Origin: Taeniopygia guttata
Taxonomy: Eukaryota; Chordata; Aves; Passeriformes; Estrildidae
Reading direction: 5' to 3'
Assembly (NCBI RefSeq): GCF_048771995.1
Contig: NC_133050.1
Coordinates: 7,860,501 to 7,924,500 of the forward strand
Length of the DNA: 64,000 bases
Shown here: positions 42,101 through 52,213 of the stretch, one piece after another
Layout: every line of letters begins with the position of its first letter
Position numbering within the stretch: the first letter of the stretch is position 1
Made by a program: the position numbers and the translations under genes
Notes under the pieces: model-generated
Databases searched by the model: none
The model's input: only the letters and a program-made list of their open reading frames with translations
What the model was told of the DNA's origin: nothing

Positions 42101-43877
42101 CTAGATCCGGGGCTTGCGGGGCAGCGGGGGGATGCCCGTTGTGCCCGGCTCGGCTCGGGCCGGGGGCAGCGCGGCTCAGCCGGGCTCGGTGTCCCTGTGC
42201 AGAGAGACAACTGGGCCGTGGAGGAGGTGATCCGGATCCCGGCCAAGGACGTGAGGGGCTGGATCATGCCCACGATGCCAGGTTCGTGTGCCCTCGGGGC
42301 TGGCATTCCTCTTCCCCGGGCGCGTTCTGCAGCCGGGCACAGCCCGGGCGGTGACCGCAGAGCCCGGCCGGGCGGCTCCAGAGCCCTGCTCGGTGACCCC
42401 CAATCCTGGCCGAGCCCAAAGGCTGGCCGAGCCCGATGTGCCCGTCCCTGCCCCAAAGGCCAGCTCCGGCCAGGCCCCCGCGCCGTCCCCCGGCTCTGCC
42501 CGTGCCCTGAGCCCCGGCTCTGCCCGCAGCCTTCATCGCCGACCTCGTCATCAGCCCGGACGACCGGTTCCTGTACGTGAGCAACTGGTGGCACGGGGAC
42601 ATCCGGCAGTACGAGCTGGCCAGGAACTGCAAGCCCCGGCTGGTGGGGCAGGTGAGGGGCAGCGCCCGGCCCGGGGGGGAGCGGGGCCCGCGGGGCCGCG
42701 GCCGCGGAACGCTCGTGTGCCAGCGCGGCCCTTGCAGGTGTTCGTGGGCGGCAGCATCCTGCGAGGGGGCCCCGTGACCGTGTGCAGGGACGAGGAGCTC
42801 AAGTGCCAGCCCGAGCCGCTGGTGGTCAAGGTGAGCGGCCGGCAGGGCCGGCAGTGCCTGGGCGGGACGGGGCAGCGTGGCTGGGGCTGAGCCGGAGCGT
42901 GGGTGAGCGTGTGCGCACCGGAGCGTGGGTGCGTGCTCACCTGGGTGTGGGCGGTGAGTGTGTGCCCGGCTGAGCGTGGCTGTGTGTGCTCACCCGAGCG
43001 CGGGTGACCCTGAGCGTGCTCTCACTGTCCCTGATGGCAGCAGCCCCGATGCCCCCAGTGCTCCCATTAACCCCAGTCCGTGCATCCCAGTGCTCCCAGT
43101 GCCCCCAGTGCCCCCAGTCCGTGTGTCCCAGCGCTCCCAGTGCCCCCAGTCCCCCAGTCCGTGTGTCCCAGTGCCCCCAGTGCCCCCAGTCCGTGTGTCC
43201 CAGTGCCCCCAGTAAGCCCAGTCCGTGTGTTCCAGTGCAAGCGCGTGTACGGAGGCCCCGCCGCGCTGCAGCTGAGCCTGGACGGGAAGCGGCTCTACGT
43301 GACCAACTCCTTCTACAGCACCTGGGACCAGCAGTTCTACCCCAGCCTGATCAAGTGAGCCACTCGCGGCTGCCAAAGGCTCCGCGGGCCCGGGCGGGCG
43401 TGGGGAAGGGGCCGCGACCCCTCGGGGCTGCCCCGGAGCCGCTCCCGGCCGAGCCCCGGCGGGGCCGGGATGGAGCCGAGCCCGGGCTGAGCTCGGCCCA
43501 AGGGGGTCCGGCCTGGCCGGGCGCAGCCTGAGCCGCTGCAGGGCGAGCTGGGGAGGAGCAAGAGGCGCCGAGCCCGTCCTGCGCACGGCTTTGTGCCCCT
43601 CCTGCGGGCAGCGGGGAGCCAGAGGCGGCCCAGCCCGTGCCGCTGGCCCCGGCCGGGCGCTCCCCGCAGCGGCCCCGGGGCGCTGTCCCACGAGCCGCCG
43701 CTGTCCCCGCGCAGGGAGGGCTCGGTGATGCTGCAGCTCGACGTGGACACGGACAAGGGCGGCCTGACCGTCAACAAGAACTTCCTGGTGGATTTCGGCA
43801 AGGAGCCCAACGGGCCGTGCCTGGCGCACGAGATTCGCTTCCCCGGCGGCGATTCCAAATCCGTGACCCTGCCCTGA
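39144..43877 (+). CDS. SELENBP1: SELENBP1-like paralogue, copy B (complete, 12 coding exons)
   Basis: Head-to-head twin of copy A. Exons: 39144-39147, 39692-39745, 40023-40135, 40578-40766, 40920-41040, 41234-41416, 41815-41996, 42203-42281, 42530-42651, 42738-42830, 43236-43354, 43715-43877. They total 1,422 bases, or 473 residues. The 4-base first coding exon ATGG is shared with the SELENBP1 orthologue, as is the GC donor of intron 2 (CTGAAAG|GCGAGT). Intron 7 also uses GC (GAG|GCGAGT); no nearby GT donor keeps the frame into RDNWAVEEV. It retains the beta-propeller blocks listed for copy A. It lacks the Cys57 equivalent and the CSSDIW-type C-terminus, and has 23 cysteines. A few exonic differences from copy A were noticed, mostly synonymous. 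The open frame with conserved exon lengths argues for a functional gene. Confidence 0.95.
40280..40525. repeat. 40-bp VNTR, arm 2 (6 units)
   Basis: Mirror of the arm 1 VNTR with six units. Both arrays keep the same deviant terminal unit (ctccgca/tgcggag), so they share ancestry and have changed in copy number since. Confidence 0.96.
42045..42083. repeat. (GAG)n triplet tract, arm 2
   Basis: Mirror of the arm 1 CTC tract and one unit shorter, showing independent change between the arms. Confidence 0.9.
43060..43230. repeat. CCCCCAGTCCGTGTGTCCCAGTG minisatellite, arm 2
   Basis: Mirror of 30990-31160, in intron 42831-43235 of copy B. Confidence 0.9.
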
Positions 43878-43939
43878 GCCACCCCGGCAGCGCCGCTGTC
43901 CCGCCGGCAGCGCCGGCCTCGGCTGCGGCACCGGGGCTC

Positions 43940-44135
43940 CCGGGGGATCCGGGCTTTGGGGTGCCCTGGGGGATGGGTTTGGGGGGATCCGGGCTTTGGG
44001 GTGCCCCGGGTGATGGGTTTGGGGGATCCGGGCTTTGGGGTGCCCTGGGGGATGGCTTTGGGGGGATTCGGGCTTTGGGGTGCCCTGGGTGATGGGTTTG
44101 GGGGGATTCGGGCTTTGGGGTGCCCCAGGTGATTT
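43940..44135. repeat. 33-34 bp 3'UTR minisatellite, arm 2
   Basis: Mirror of 30065-30275. Units contain 'ggctttggggtgcc' and a 'gggatggg' spacer. Confidence 0.9.
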
Positions 44136-44231
44136 CAGGGTTTGGGATCCCCCGGGCCATTCCCGGCCATCCCTGTCCCCTGTTCCCGGTCCCCGTCCCC
44201 CTCCCCGGGCAGCTCTGCTTTCCCTGCAATC

Positions 44232-44237
44232 AATAAA
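44232..44237 (+). terminator. AATAAA poly(A) signal, SELENBP1-like copy B
   Basis: 'caatcaataaagtttttcctgc', about 355 bp past the copy B stop. Confidence 0.75.
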
Positions 44238-44440
44238 GTTTTTCCTGCATCAGCTGCAGCTTCCCGAGGCTCATTCCGGGAAAAATCCCGGGACAAACAA
44301 ATCCCGGCAGGGCCTGGAAATCCCCGGGCCGGGCCGGGCCGGGCCGTGCAGGGATCGCTGGAAGTGTCTGGGAGAAATTCCTGGCGCTGGTGCTTTTCCT
44401 GGGGGTTTGCTTCCAGGGGTGGATTTAATCCCTATTTTAT

Positions 44441-45066
44441 GCCCATTTCATCCCTATTTTTCCCCTATTTTATGATCATTCTTCTCTGTTTCCTCCTCTA
44501 TTTTTACACATCTTACCTCTATTTCATCCCTATTTAATTTATATTTTATTTCTGTTCTGTCCCCTTTTTATCCCTATCTTATCTCTATACAACAAAAAAA
44601 AAAGTAAAAATGTCGGAAAATGACATGGTTTTTTAAGCCAAAAAATACCAAAAATTCCCAATAACCCTAAATAATTGAATTTCAGCTGCTGGAAGGGGAA
44701 ATTTATTGGGATTTTTGATTAGAAAGATCAAAGGTGATTTTTAGGAGGGGCTGATCCAGCATAGGAATTTTGGGAGTGGATGAAACCCTAGGCACCCCAA
44801 ATTTCCTGGGAAATGGATGGAGAGAGGAAAGAATGGGGAAAAAATGGGATACATCCTGAATTTCCTGGGATCAGAAATTCACTGCTGGGGGTGCAGTCCC
44901 TGAATTCCCAAATTCCCAGATTCCCTGGATCACAGGCAAGTGTTGGAGGTGCAATCCCCCATTTCCACATCCCCAAACATTCCTGGAATTCCAGTGGGAT
45001 CACAGCCAGATGTCGGAAGTGCAGTCCCCATTCCCAAACATTCCCAGAATTCCCAGATTTCCGGGA
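44441..45066. other. short gap between copy B and the SELENBP1 orthologue (tail-to-tail)
   Basis: AT-rich 'ctattttatccc' text, then the exon-edge array described for the SELENBP1 stop codon. The minus-strand AATAAA at 44702-44707 is the likely poly(A) signal of the orthologue. No gene was seen. Confidence 0.65.
44702..44707 (-). terminator. SELENBP1: AATAAA poly(A) signal, SELENBP1 orthologue
   Basis: TTTATT on the + strand, 360 bp past the stop codon at 45067. It is the first canonical signal in that direction. Confidence 0.55.
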
Positions 45067-45115
45067 TCACAGCCAGATGTCGGAGGTGCAGTCCCCCCCC
45101 GGGTAGCGCATCTCA
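44870..45115 (-). repeat. tandem copies of the SELENBP1 stop-codon edge
   Basis: The coding end 'gatcacagccagatgtcgg' plus 'aggtgcagtcccc' (45066 onward) has three diverged copies starting near 44873, 44930 and 44998, with spacing of about 57-68 bp. They lie in the 3'UTR and resemble the ZNF687 case. Confidence 0.85.
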
Positions 45116-48100
45116 TGCGCCAGGCAGGGCCCGCCCGGCTCCTTCCCGAAATCCAGCAGGAATTCGGGATTCACGGCCAGCCCCCCCCGCTCCGTGTCCA
45201 CGTCCAGCTGCAGCAGCACCGAGCCCTCCCTGTGAACACCAGGGAAAAAGGGAAAAAATGGGATTGGGAAAAGACAAAGGGGCTGGGAAAAGGTTTGGCT
45301 GATGTGATTAAAACTGAATTAATCATCAATTAATAACCAATTAGCACCAATTAATAACAAATTATAGTTAGCAATAATGCAATAATAAGCAATATTGCAA
45401 TAACTAGCAATATTGCAATGATTAGCAATCAATTAGCTGCCATTTAACAATCAACTAATAACCACTGAATTACCGATTAATCACCAACTAAAAACCAATT
45501 AATAATGAATAATCAGTAATAATCAGTAACCAATGATAACCAACAGGCTGTTACTGACCGCTCAGTCGATCAGCAATTGATGCCTGATCGGTAATCAGTA
45601 ATCAGATCAGTAATCAATAATCAGATCAATGATCAATAGCCAATAACCAGATCGGTGATCAGTAATCAATAATCAGTGATCAGTACTCACTCAATCAGGC
45701 TGGGGTAGAACTGCAGGTCAATAATCGCATCAGTAATCAATAACCAGCTCGGCGATCAATAATCAATACCCAATAATCAATAACTGATAATCAATAACCG
45801 GTGATCAATACTCACTTGATGAGTCCGGGGTAGAACTGCCGGTCCCAGGCGCTGAACAGCGACGTGCTCACGTAGAGGCGCCGCCCGTCCAGGCTCAGCT
45901 GCAGCATCTGCGGCCCCCCCGGGATCTGCTTCCCCTGAATCCCGAAAATCCCAGAGTCAGGAGCGGCCCCCCCCGGGATCTGCTTCCCCTGAATCCCGAA
46001 AATCCCGGATCCGCTTCCCCTGAATCCTGGAAAATCCCATCCCCGGCTTTGGGGAGAAAACTGAAGTTTTTGGGAATTTTTGCCTCGGGACAGGAGCACT
46101 GGAGTGGTTGGAGATGAGTCAGGGAATACAGGATGAAAGATTTGGAATTCTCCGGGATTTTTTTAGAGATTTCTGGAGTTATTAAGGTTGGGAAAACCCT
46201 GCGGGAATCATCAAATCCAAGGATTTTTCCCAATTTTTGGCATTTTTTTTGTCCCATTTTGGCAATTTTTTGTCCCATCCTCATCTCCCCAAAAGATTTT
46301 CCAACAATTCCAGGGGTGAAAATTCCAGAATTTCCTTGCCCTGGGGGTGTCCAAGAGATTTTTGATTCCCCATCCCAGAATTTGCCATGAAAAACTATCA
46401 ATTAATAGTTGAAGTGGGAAATCCGGGAATATTTCCCCAAATTTCTTAATTCTGATTTTTTTCCAAGGGAAAATTGGGATTTCAGGGACGAAACCCATCC
46501 CTAAGGAAGGAAAACCCAGGTGGGAACAACCTCAGGAAGGATGCTGAGTGTTGGGAATTTCCAAAAATCTGGGAAGAATCGGGAAGAAAGTTTGGGAATC
46601 TTCACCTGGATCACGCACGGCTCGGGCTGATCCTGCAATTCCTGATCTTCCAGCACGGTCACAGCTCCCCCTTTGGAGATGCTGCCTCCCACAAAAACCT
46701 GGAAAACCATGGAAAAAAATCCATGGTAAATCTGAATGAATCCCTTCAAAGCCGCGGGAATTGGGTTTTTTGGGAATTTTTCCCTCACCTGCCCCACCAG
46801 TTTGGGATTTTTGGGGTCGGAGATGTTGTACTGCCGCACGTCCCCGTGGATCCAGTTGCTGAAATACAGGAATCTGTCGTCCAGGGAAATCAGGATATCC
46901 GTGATCAGCCCTTCCCAAGGGAATTCCAGAGGAAAATCAGGGAATGGGAGCAGAGAGAATCCCAAAAGTCACCAAATTCCCATGTGAAAATGCCAAGAAA
47001 TGGGGTTGGGAAGGAGATGGGAGGAACAACATCAACCTCGGGAATTACTCCGGAATTCCTGAGGGAATTCCTACAATTCCTGAGGAAATCCAGACCCAAA
47101 TTCCAGACACTTTATGGAGAGGAAGAAAGGATGGAACCAATTCAGATGCAAATTCCAAGGATTTTTGTGGAACATCAACCTTGGGAATTGTCCCAAGGCT
47201 CTCCAGCATTCCCAGGACCATTCCTGAGCAAATCCAGGCTCAAATTCCAAGGATTTCCCTGGAAAATCCCACCCCTAAGCACAGAGCAGATCCCACTCTG
47301 GGGTTCCTTTGCTCATCCCAAAATTCTCCCCCAAAAAAACCCCAACATTTGGAATTTTTTGCCATTTAAGGATAGAATTCTGCCAAAATCCGCTCTGGAA
47401 CTGTGAGAAAATTCTCAAATTCTTCCCAGATTTCTCCCACTGACCTGGCATTTCTGGGAGGAGCCATCCTTGGACTTTCTTGCTGGGCACCTCAATCACC
47501 TTCTCCGCTTCCCATTTTCCTTCCTGAGGGACAGAAAACATGGAATTATTATCCCAAAATTCCCAAAACACATGGAATATCCACCCCATCCTACAGCGAT
47601 AAAACCTGGGAGATTCCCCTGGAAACACCTGGAATTCAATGGAAAAAGCCCCAATTCCTGCAGGTTCTGCCTGAATTCCCGGGAATTCACTGAATTTTTG
47701 TGGCACCTGTGGATGTCCTCGCTCAGGGCAAGGAAACCATGGAAAAATCCCTGGAAACACCTGGAATTCAATGGAAAAAGCCCCAGTTCCTGCAGGTTCT
47801 GCCTGAATTCCCGGGAATTCACTGAATTTTTGTGGCACCTGTGCATGTCCTCGCTCAGGGCAAGGAAACCATGGAAAAATCCCTGGAAACACCTGGAATT
47901 CCATGGAAAAAGCCCCAGTTCCTGCAGTTCTGCCTGAATTCCCGGGGATTCAGTGAATTTTTGTGGCACCTGTGGATGTCCTTACTCAGGGCAAGGAAAC
48001 CATGGAAAAATCACTGGAAACACCTGGAATTCCATGGAAAAAGCCCCAGTTCCTGCAGTTCTGCCTGAATTCCCGGGGATTCAGTGAATTTTTGTGGCAC

Positions 48101-51100
48101 CTGTGGATGTCCTTGCTCAGGGCAAGGAAACCACGGAAAAATCCCTGGAAATGCCTGGAATTCCATGGAAAACCCCAGGAATTCCAGGGGAAAAGCCCCA
48201 GTTCCCTGCCGCTCGCCCTGAAATCCCGGGAATTCACCGAGTTCCTGTGGAAGCGCTGGATCTGCCCGCTCAGGGCGCAGCCCACGAAGCCCTGGGCGGC
48301 GCTGGGGTCGTGCAGGAAGCGGATTTCCAGCGGGATGGATCCCGAGCCCAGATCCAGCTCCTGCACCAGGCGCCGCCCGCTCCAGTCCCACACGTTGATG
48401 CGGCGCCCGTAGTGCCCTGGGAAAGGGGAGACGTTCCCAAAATCCCGAGGTTTTACGGAATGTGCAGCAGTTCAGGGTGAAACGGGGGTAAAAGCAGGAT
48501 TTAAAAAAAAAATTGGATTTTTTAAAAGGGTTTTAAAGGTGGGAAATTGAATTTTTGAGGAGTTTGTAAGGTCAACGCTCGGACTTTTTTTTTTAGGAAT
48601 TTCCACACAAAATGTGGATTTTTTTTTAGGAGTTTTGACTGTCAAAAATTGGATTTTTTATGAGTTTCTGCTCTCAAAAATGGAATTTTCCAGGGTTTCC
48701 CAGATTTCCCACTGACCTTTCTCCACATCCCTGGGATCGAATCCCTGGGCCAGGATTTTGGGAACGCCCCACTCGGTGCTGAGCAGGACGTTGTGCCGGG
48801 GCTGGTACCAGAAGTCGTAGCCCAAATTGGGGATTTTTCCTCCTTTTTCCCAATTTCCTTTCACTTCGAAGGTTTCTCCATCCAGGAGGATGAAAGTGCC
48901 TGGAAAAAATTCCCAAAAAAAGGAGTTTGGAGAGATTTATAGAAATTGAAATAAAGCAAATAAATGTTTTCTTTAAACATTATTATTATTATTATTATTA
49001 TTACTATTACTATTACTATTATTACTATTATTACTATTATACTCACCAATAACAAAAAACAGTTCCTAAAATTATTTCCCATTATTTTATTATTGGTAAT
49101 AAAAATAATTTCCTAGGATTTTGTATTTTTCTATAATAATAATAATAATAACAATTCCTAAAACTATTTTGCTTTAAATAAAGCAAATTATTTATATTTA
49201 CTTTCCTTTTTTATTAAACAAAACATAAAAACAGCCTGGGAAATCAATAAAAACCTGCAGGAATGTGCTAAAAATTTCAGGAAAATTCCAGATATTCCAT
49301 GAATTGTGCAGGGAAGTGAATCCCTGGGGGTGTTTTTATGGAATTTGGAGGAATTCCAAACCTTTTCCGTTGCCATCAGGATCCCCCAGGCAGCTGATGA
49401 GGATTTCCCCGGAGCCCAGGCAGTGGGAAGTGTGTGGGAATGCAGCGTTCCCCTTCCGGGCCAGCTCCTCAGCTTCCACCACCTGGAATGGGGAAAAAAT
49501 GGGGAAAATTCCTCAGCTTCCACCACCTGGAATGGGGAAAATGGGAAAAATGGGGAAGATTCCTCAGCTTCCTCCACCTGGAATGGGGAAAATGGGAAAA
49601 ATGGGGCAAATTCCTCAGCTTCCACCACCTGGAATGGGGAAAAATGGGAAAATTCCTGGAAATCAGGTTGAGGGGGGAAATGGGGATTTCTGGGCAAAGG
49701 TTTGTGGGAATGTTTGAAGGGAAAAGAAGGGAAAAAAGGGGAAAAAAGAGAAAAAATGGAAAAAAATGGAAAAACCAGGGAATAAACCAGGAAATAAAGA
49801 GGGGAAAGAGGAAGAAATTGGGATAAAAGGATGAAATAAGGGGAAAAACAAGTGGGGGAAAAGCAGGAAAAAAGGGGGAATTCCAAACCTTGTGGAGTTT
49901 GGGAGCCCTGGGATCGGTTCCCACGTCCACGATGTAGATGCGGGAGGAGATGAGGCTGGGAAGGATCAGGAAATTCCTGGATTTTGTGGGATCACTGTGG
50001 CAGCTGCTGCAGGCGTTCCAGCCTGAGTGGTGCAGCTCGTCCCCCACGTTGGGCATGGGCAGGCGGTGGATTACCTGGAAAAACAGGGATCCAGCTCCTG
50101 GATTTTCCTGGAATTTTGGGGATTTCAGACCCTGCCAGTGCTGGGGGAGGATTTGAGGTCCTGGATTTTCTTGGATTTGGGATGCCAAGTTCTCACGGAT
50201 TCTCCCAGATTCAGGATCCCAGATTCCCCTGGGATCTTCCAGATTCAGGATCCCAGATTCAGGATCCCAGATTCCCCCAAATTCAGGATCCCGGATTCCC
50301 CCAGATTCAGGATCCCAGATTCCCCCAGATTCTCCCAGATTCAGGACCCAGATGGTCCCAGATTCAGGACCCAGATGGTCCCAGATTCAGGATCCCAGAT
50401 TCCCCCAGATTCTCCCAGATTCAGGATCCCAGATTCCCAGATTCTCCCAGATTCAGGATCCCAAATTCCCCCAGATTCTCCCAGATTCAGGATCCCAGAT
50501 TCCCCCAGATTCCCCTGGGCTCTCCCGCCCCATACCTGGCAGTACCGAGGGGATTTGGGATCCACATCCACGGTGGCCAGGAAGTCAGGAATGCTGATCC
50601 CGGTGTTCTGGTAGATGCAGGGCAGGTAGAGCAGCTGCTCCCGGGGCCCTGCGGGCACACTTTGGGATCAATCCCCCTGAATTCCAGCTTTTCCTGCTTC
50701 TCATCCATTGCCTCTGCCCCCGATCCCAAAGCAATTCCAGCATTTGGGAATGCTGGCCCAGCACTTGCCTTTCATGGCCTCCAGAGGGCTGGGGTAGCCT
50801 GGCCCGCACGCTCCGCACTTTCCTGCTGGAAAAGGGCAAAATTCCATCATTCCCACATCCCAAACTTCCCAGAACAGCCGCCAAAATTCCTGGGAATTTG
50901 GGGCTTTCCATTGGTTCCTCATTGCCAATCCCCCGTTCCCACTTCCCAGCCTTAAATCCACGGAATTCCCCATTCCCAACTCCTTATTCCCAGTTCCTCA
51001 TTCCCAGTTTTTGTGCCATGGATTTGCTCATTCCAGGGGAAAAAAAAATTGGAATTTATCCCAATTTTTGTGCCTTGGATTTGCTCTTTCCAGGGGAAAG

Positions 51101-52213
51101 AAACCACTGGAATTTATCCCAATTTTTAGCTCCCCGAGTTGTCCCAAAGTGTCAGATTCAAAGGGATAAATTTGGGACTTTAGCAAGGGCTGCAAAAAAT
51201 GGGAATTTCTTTGGAATTCCAGGGTTTAAAATCAGAATATTCCAAGTTTTAGGGATGCAAATCCAGATTAAATTTGGGAAAAATAAAATTGAAATTCAAA
51301 TGAAAACGACAGAGAAGCCACTGGAAAAAATCCAGGAATTTCAGGAATCTTCTCCCAAAAAACCCAAATTCCCAAGGAAATTTATGGAGTTAATTTTTCA
51401 GAGCATTCCAGGATTTATTTCCTTCCACAATTCCTGAGTTTTTGGAGCTCCCAGGTCCTTCCAGGTGTGTCAGTCATTCCCAAAGTTTTTTATTGACTTC
51501 CAGGAACTTGGAGCCAAAAAAATTTCTCAAAATATTCCACTTGGGAGTGAAAAATACCCAGGAAATTCAGGATAGTTTTGGTTAGAGTATTGATACTTTT
51601 TGGCTACACATTCCTGCTAAAAATTCCTCATTTTTGGCTGGGTTTGATCCCAACATTCCTGATATTTTCCCTCAGTTTTGAACTCCCAATATTTCCCATG
51701 GAAACGGTTTCCAAGTTTTTGGCCCCTCCTACTTTTTCCTCAGAGCCAAAAGTCAAAGTTCCTGGAAATCCGAGGTTTTATCCTCAAAAAACAAAAAACA
51801 AAACAAAAACAAAAAAAAAAAAACCCAAAAAAAAACCACCAGGAAAAACATCCTGAAAATCAAAGACTTATCTCAAAAATATGGAACATGTCAGGGAAAA
51901 GCTCAAATCTGAACCTTAAGGATTTTTCCAAGAGTTTTTCCTGTTCTCGAGCAGCAAACCAGGAGTTTCTCCCAGTTTTTAGAAGTTTAGGGATTAAAAA
52001 TTCCCAATTAATTCCAGGGAAAATGGATTTTAATGAAGAAACTCAAGGTCTTAATTAAAGTCCACAGGGGTTTTAGGGACTATTTAAATATTTAAATGCA
52101 GGGAAAAGCTGGACTTTCACCGTCCCCCCCACCCTCGGGAAGCCAAAAGCAGCAAATCCCGGGATTTTGGGATTTTTTTGGGATTGCTGGGGATTTTGGG
52201 ATCTCTTACCCAT
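45067..52213 (-). CDS. SELENBP1: SELENBP1, methanethiol oxidase orthologue (complete, 12 coding exons)
   Basis: Cytosolic selenium-binding protein 1, which oxidises methanethiol to formaldehyde, hydrogen sulfide and hydrogen peroxide (family knowledge). Exons on the - strand: 52210-52213, 50769-50822, 50536-50648, 49889-50074, 49362-49482, 48717-48899, 48238-48416, 47445-47523, 46789-46910, 46606-46698, 45816-45934, 45067-45229. They total 1,416 bases, or 471 residues (human 472). It starts [19 protein letters not shown]. It keeps the Cys57-equivalent ([15 protein letters not shown]), the CSSC pair (NACSSCHSD), and SHCLGSGE, and ends [10 protein letters not shown] as in mammals. Intron 2 has a GC donor (ATGAAAG|GCAAGT), shared with copies A and B. 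Of the three family members here this is the conserved one. Its introns are AT-richer and packed with exon-edge repeats. Confidence 0.97.
45300..45810. repeat. AT-rich AATCAATAATCAG degenerate repeat with an embedded exon fragment
   Basis: SELENBP1 intron 45230-45815 consists of (aat)(cagt)aatcaat words. At 45685-45718 it carries 'tcactcaatcaggctggggtagaactgc', a stray copy of the donor edge of the next exon (real edge at 45811-45845). The stray copy matches the paralogue version better than the local exon. Confidence 0.8.
45905..46032 (-). repeat. tandem acceptor-edge copies, SELENBP1 exon 11
   Basis: 'gggatctgcttcccctgaatcccgaaaatccc' occurs at the real exon edge (45921), again near 45976, and in shortened form near 46010. 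Each has a CAG acceptor on the - strand. Confidence 0.88.
47620..48270 (-). repeat. minisatellite of about 105-130 bp derived from the SELENBP1 exon 7 donor edge
   Basis: Four intronic copies of 'gaattcactgaatttttgtggcacctgtggatgtcc...gctcagggcaagg' (near 47686, 47816, 47948 and 48078) are diverged copies of the true exon end at 48232-48275 (gaattcaccgagttcctgtgg...gctcagggcgcag). Each also carries 'ggaaaccatggaaaaatcc' intron text. Confidence 0.9.
48979..49048. repeat. ATT/ACT microsatellite
   Basis: (ATT)n followed by (ACTATT)n in the SELENBP1 intron 48900-49361. A second, shorter (AATA)n run lies near 49134-49152. Confidence 0.9.
49463..49660 (-). repeat. 54-bp minisatellite from the SELENBP1 exon 5 acceptor edge
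   Basis: 'cctcagcttccaccacctgg' (exon edge | CTGG acceptor) occurs at 49466 and again near 49510, 49565 and 49615, with 'aatggggaaaatggg' between copies. Confidence 0.92.
50190..50520. repeat. AGATTCAGGATCCCAGATTCCCCC minisatellite
   Basis: About fifteen irregular copies of 'cagattcaggatcccagattcccc' in the SELENBP1 intron 50075-50535. Confidence 0.9.
50823..52209 (-). other. SELENBP1: SELENBP1 intron 1
   Basis: 1.4 kb, unique and AT-richer than the surroundings, with poly-A near 51785-51835. No additional exon or other gene was recognised. Confidence 0.65.

Larger units (their letters stand above)
38683..44440 (-). repeat. palindrome arm 2 (about 5.76 kb)
   Basis: Reverse-complement partner of 29770-35619. 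Most of the roughly 92-bp length difference comes from the 40-bp intronic VNTR (8 units in arm 1, 6 in arm 2), with small changes in a CGGCC tract and a GAG tract. The arms have therefore diverged slightly and are not byte-identical copies. Confidence 0.96.
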
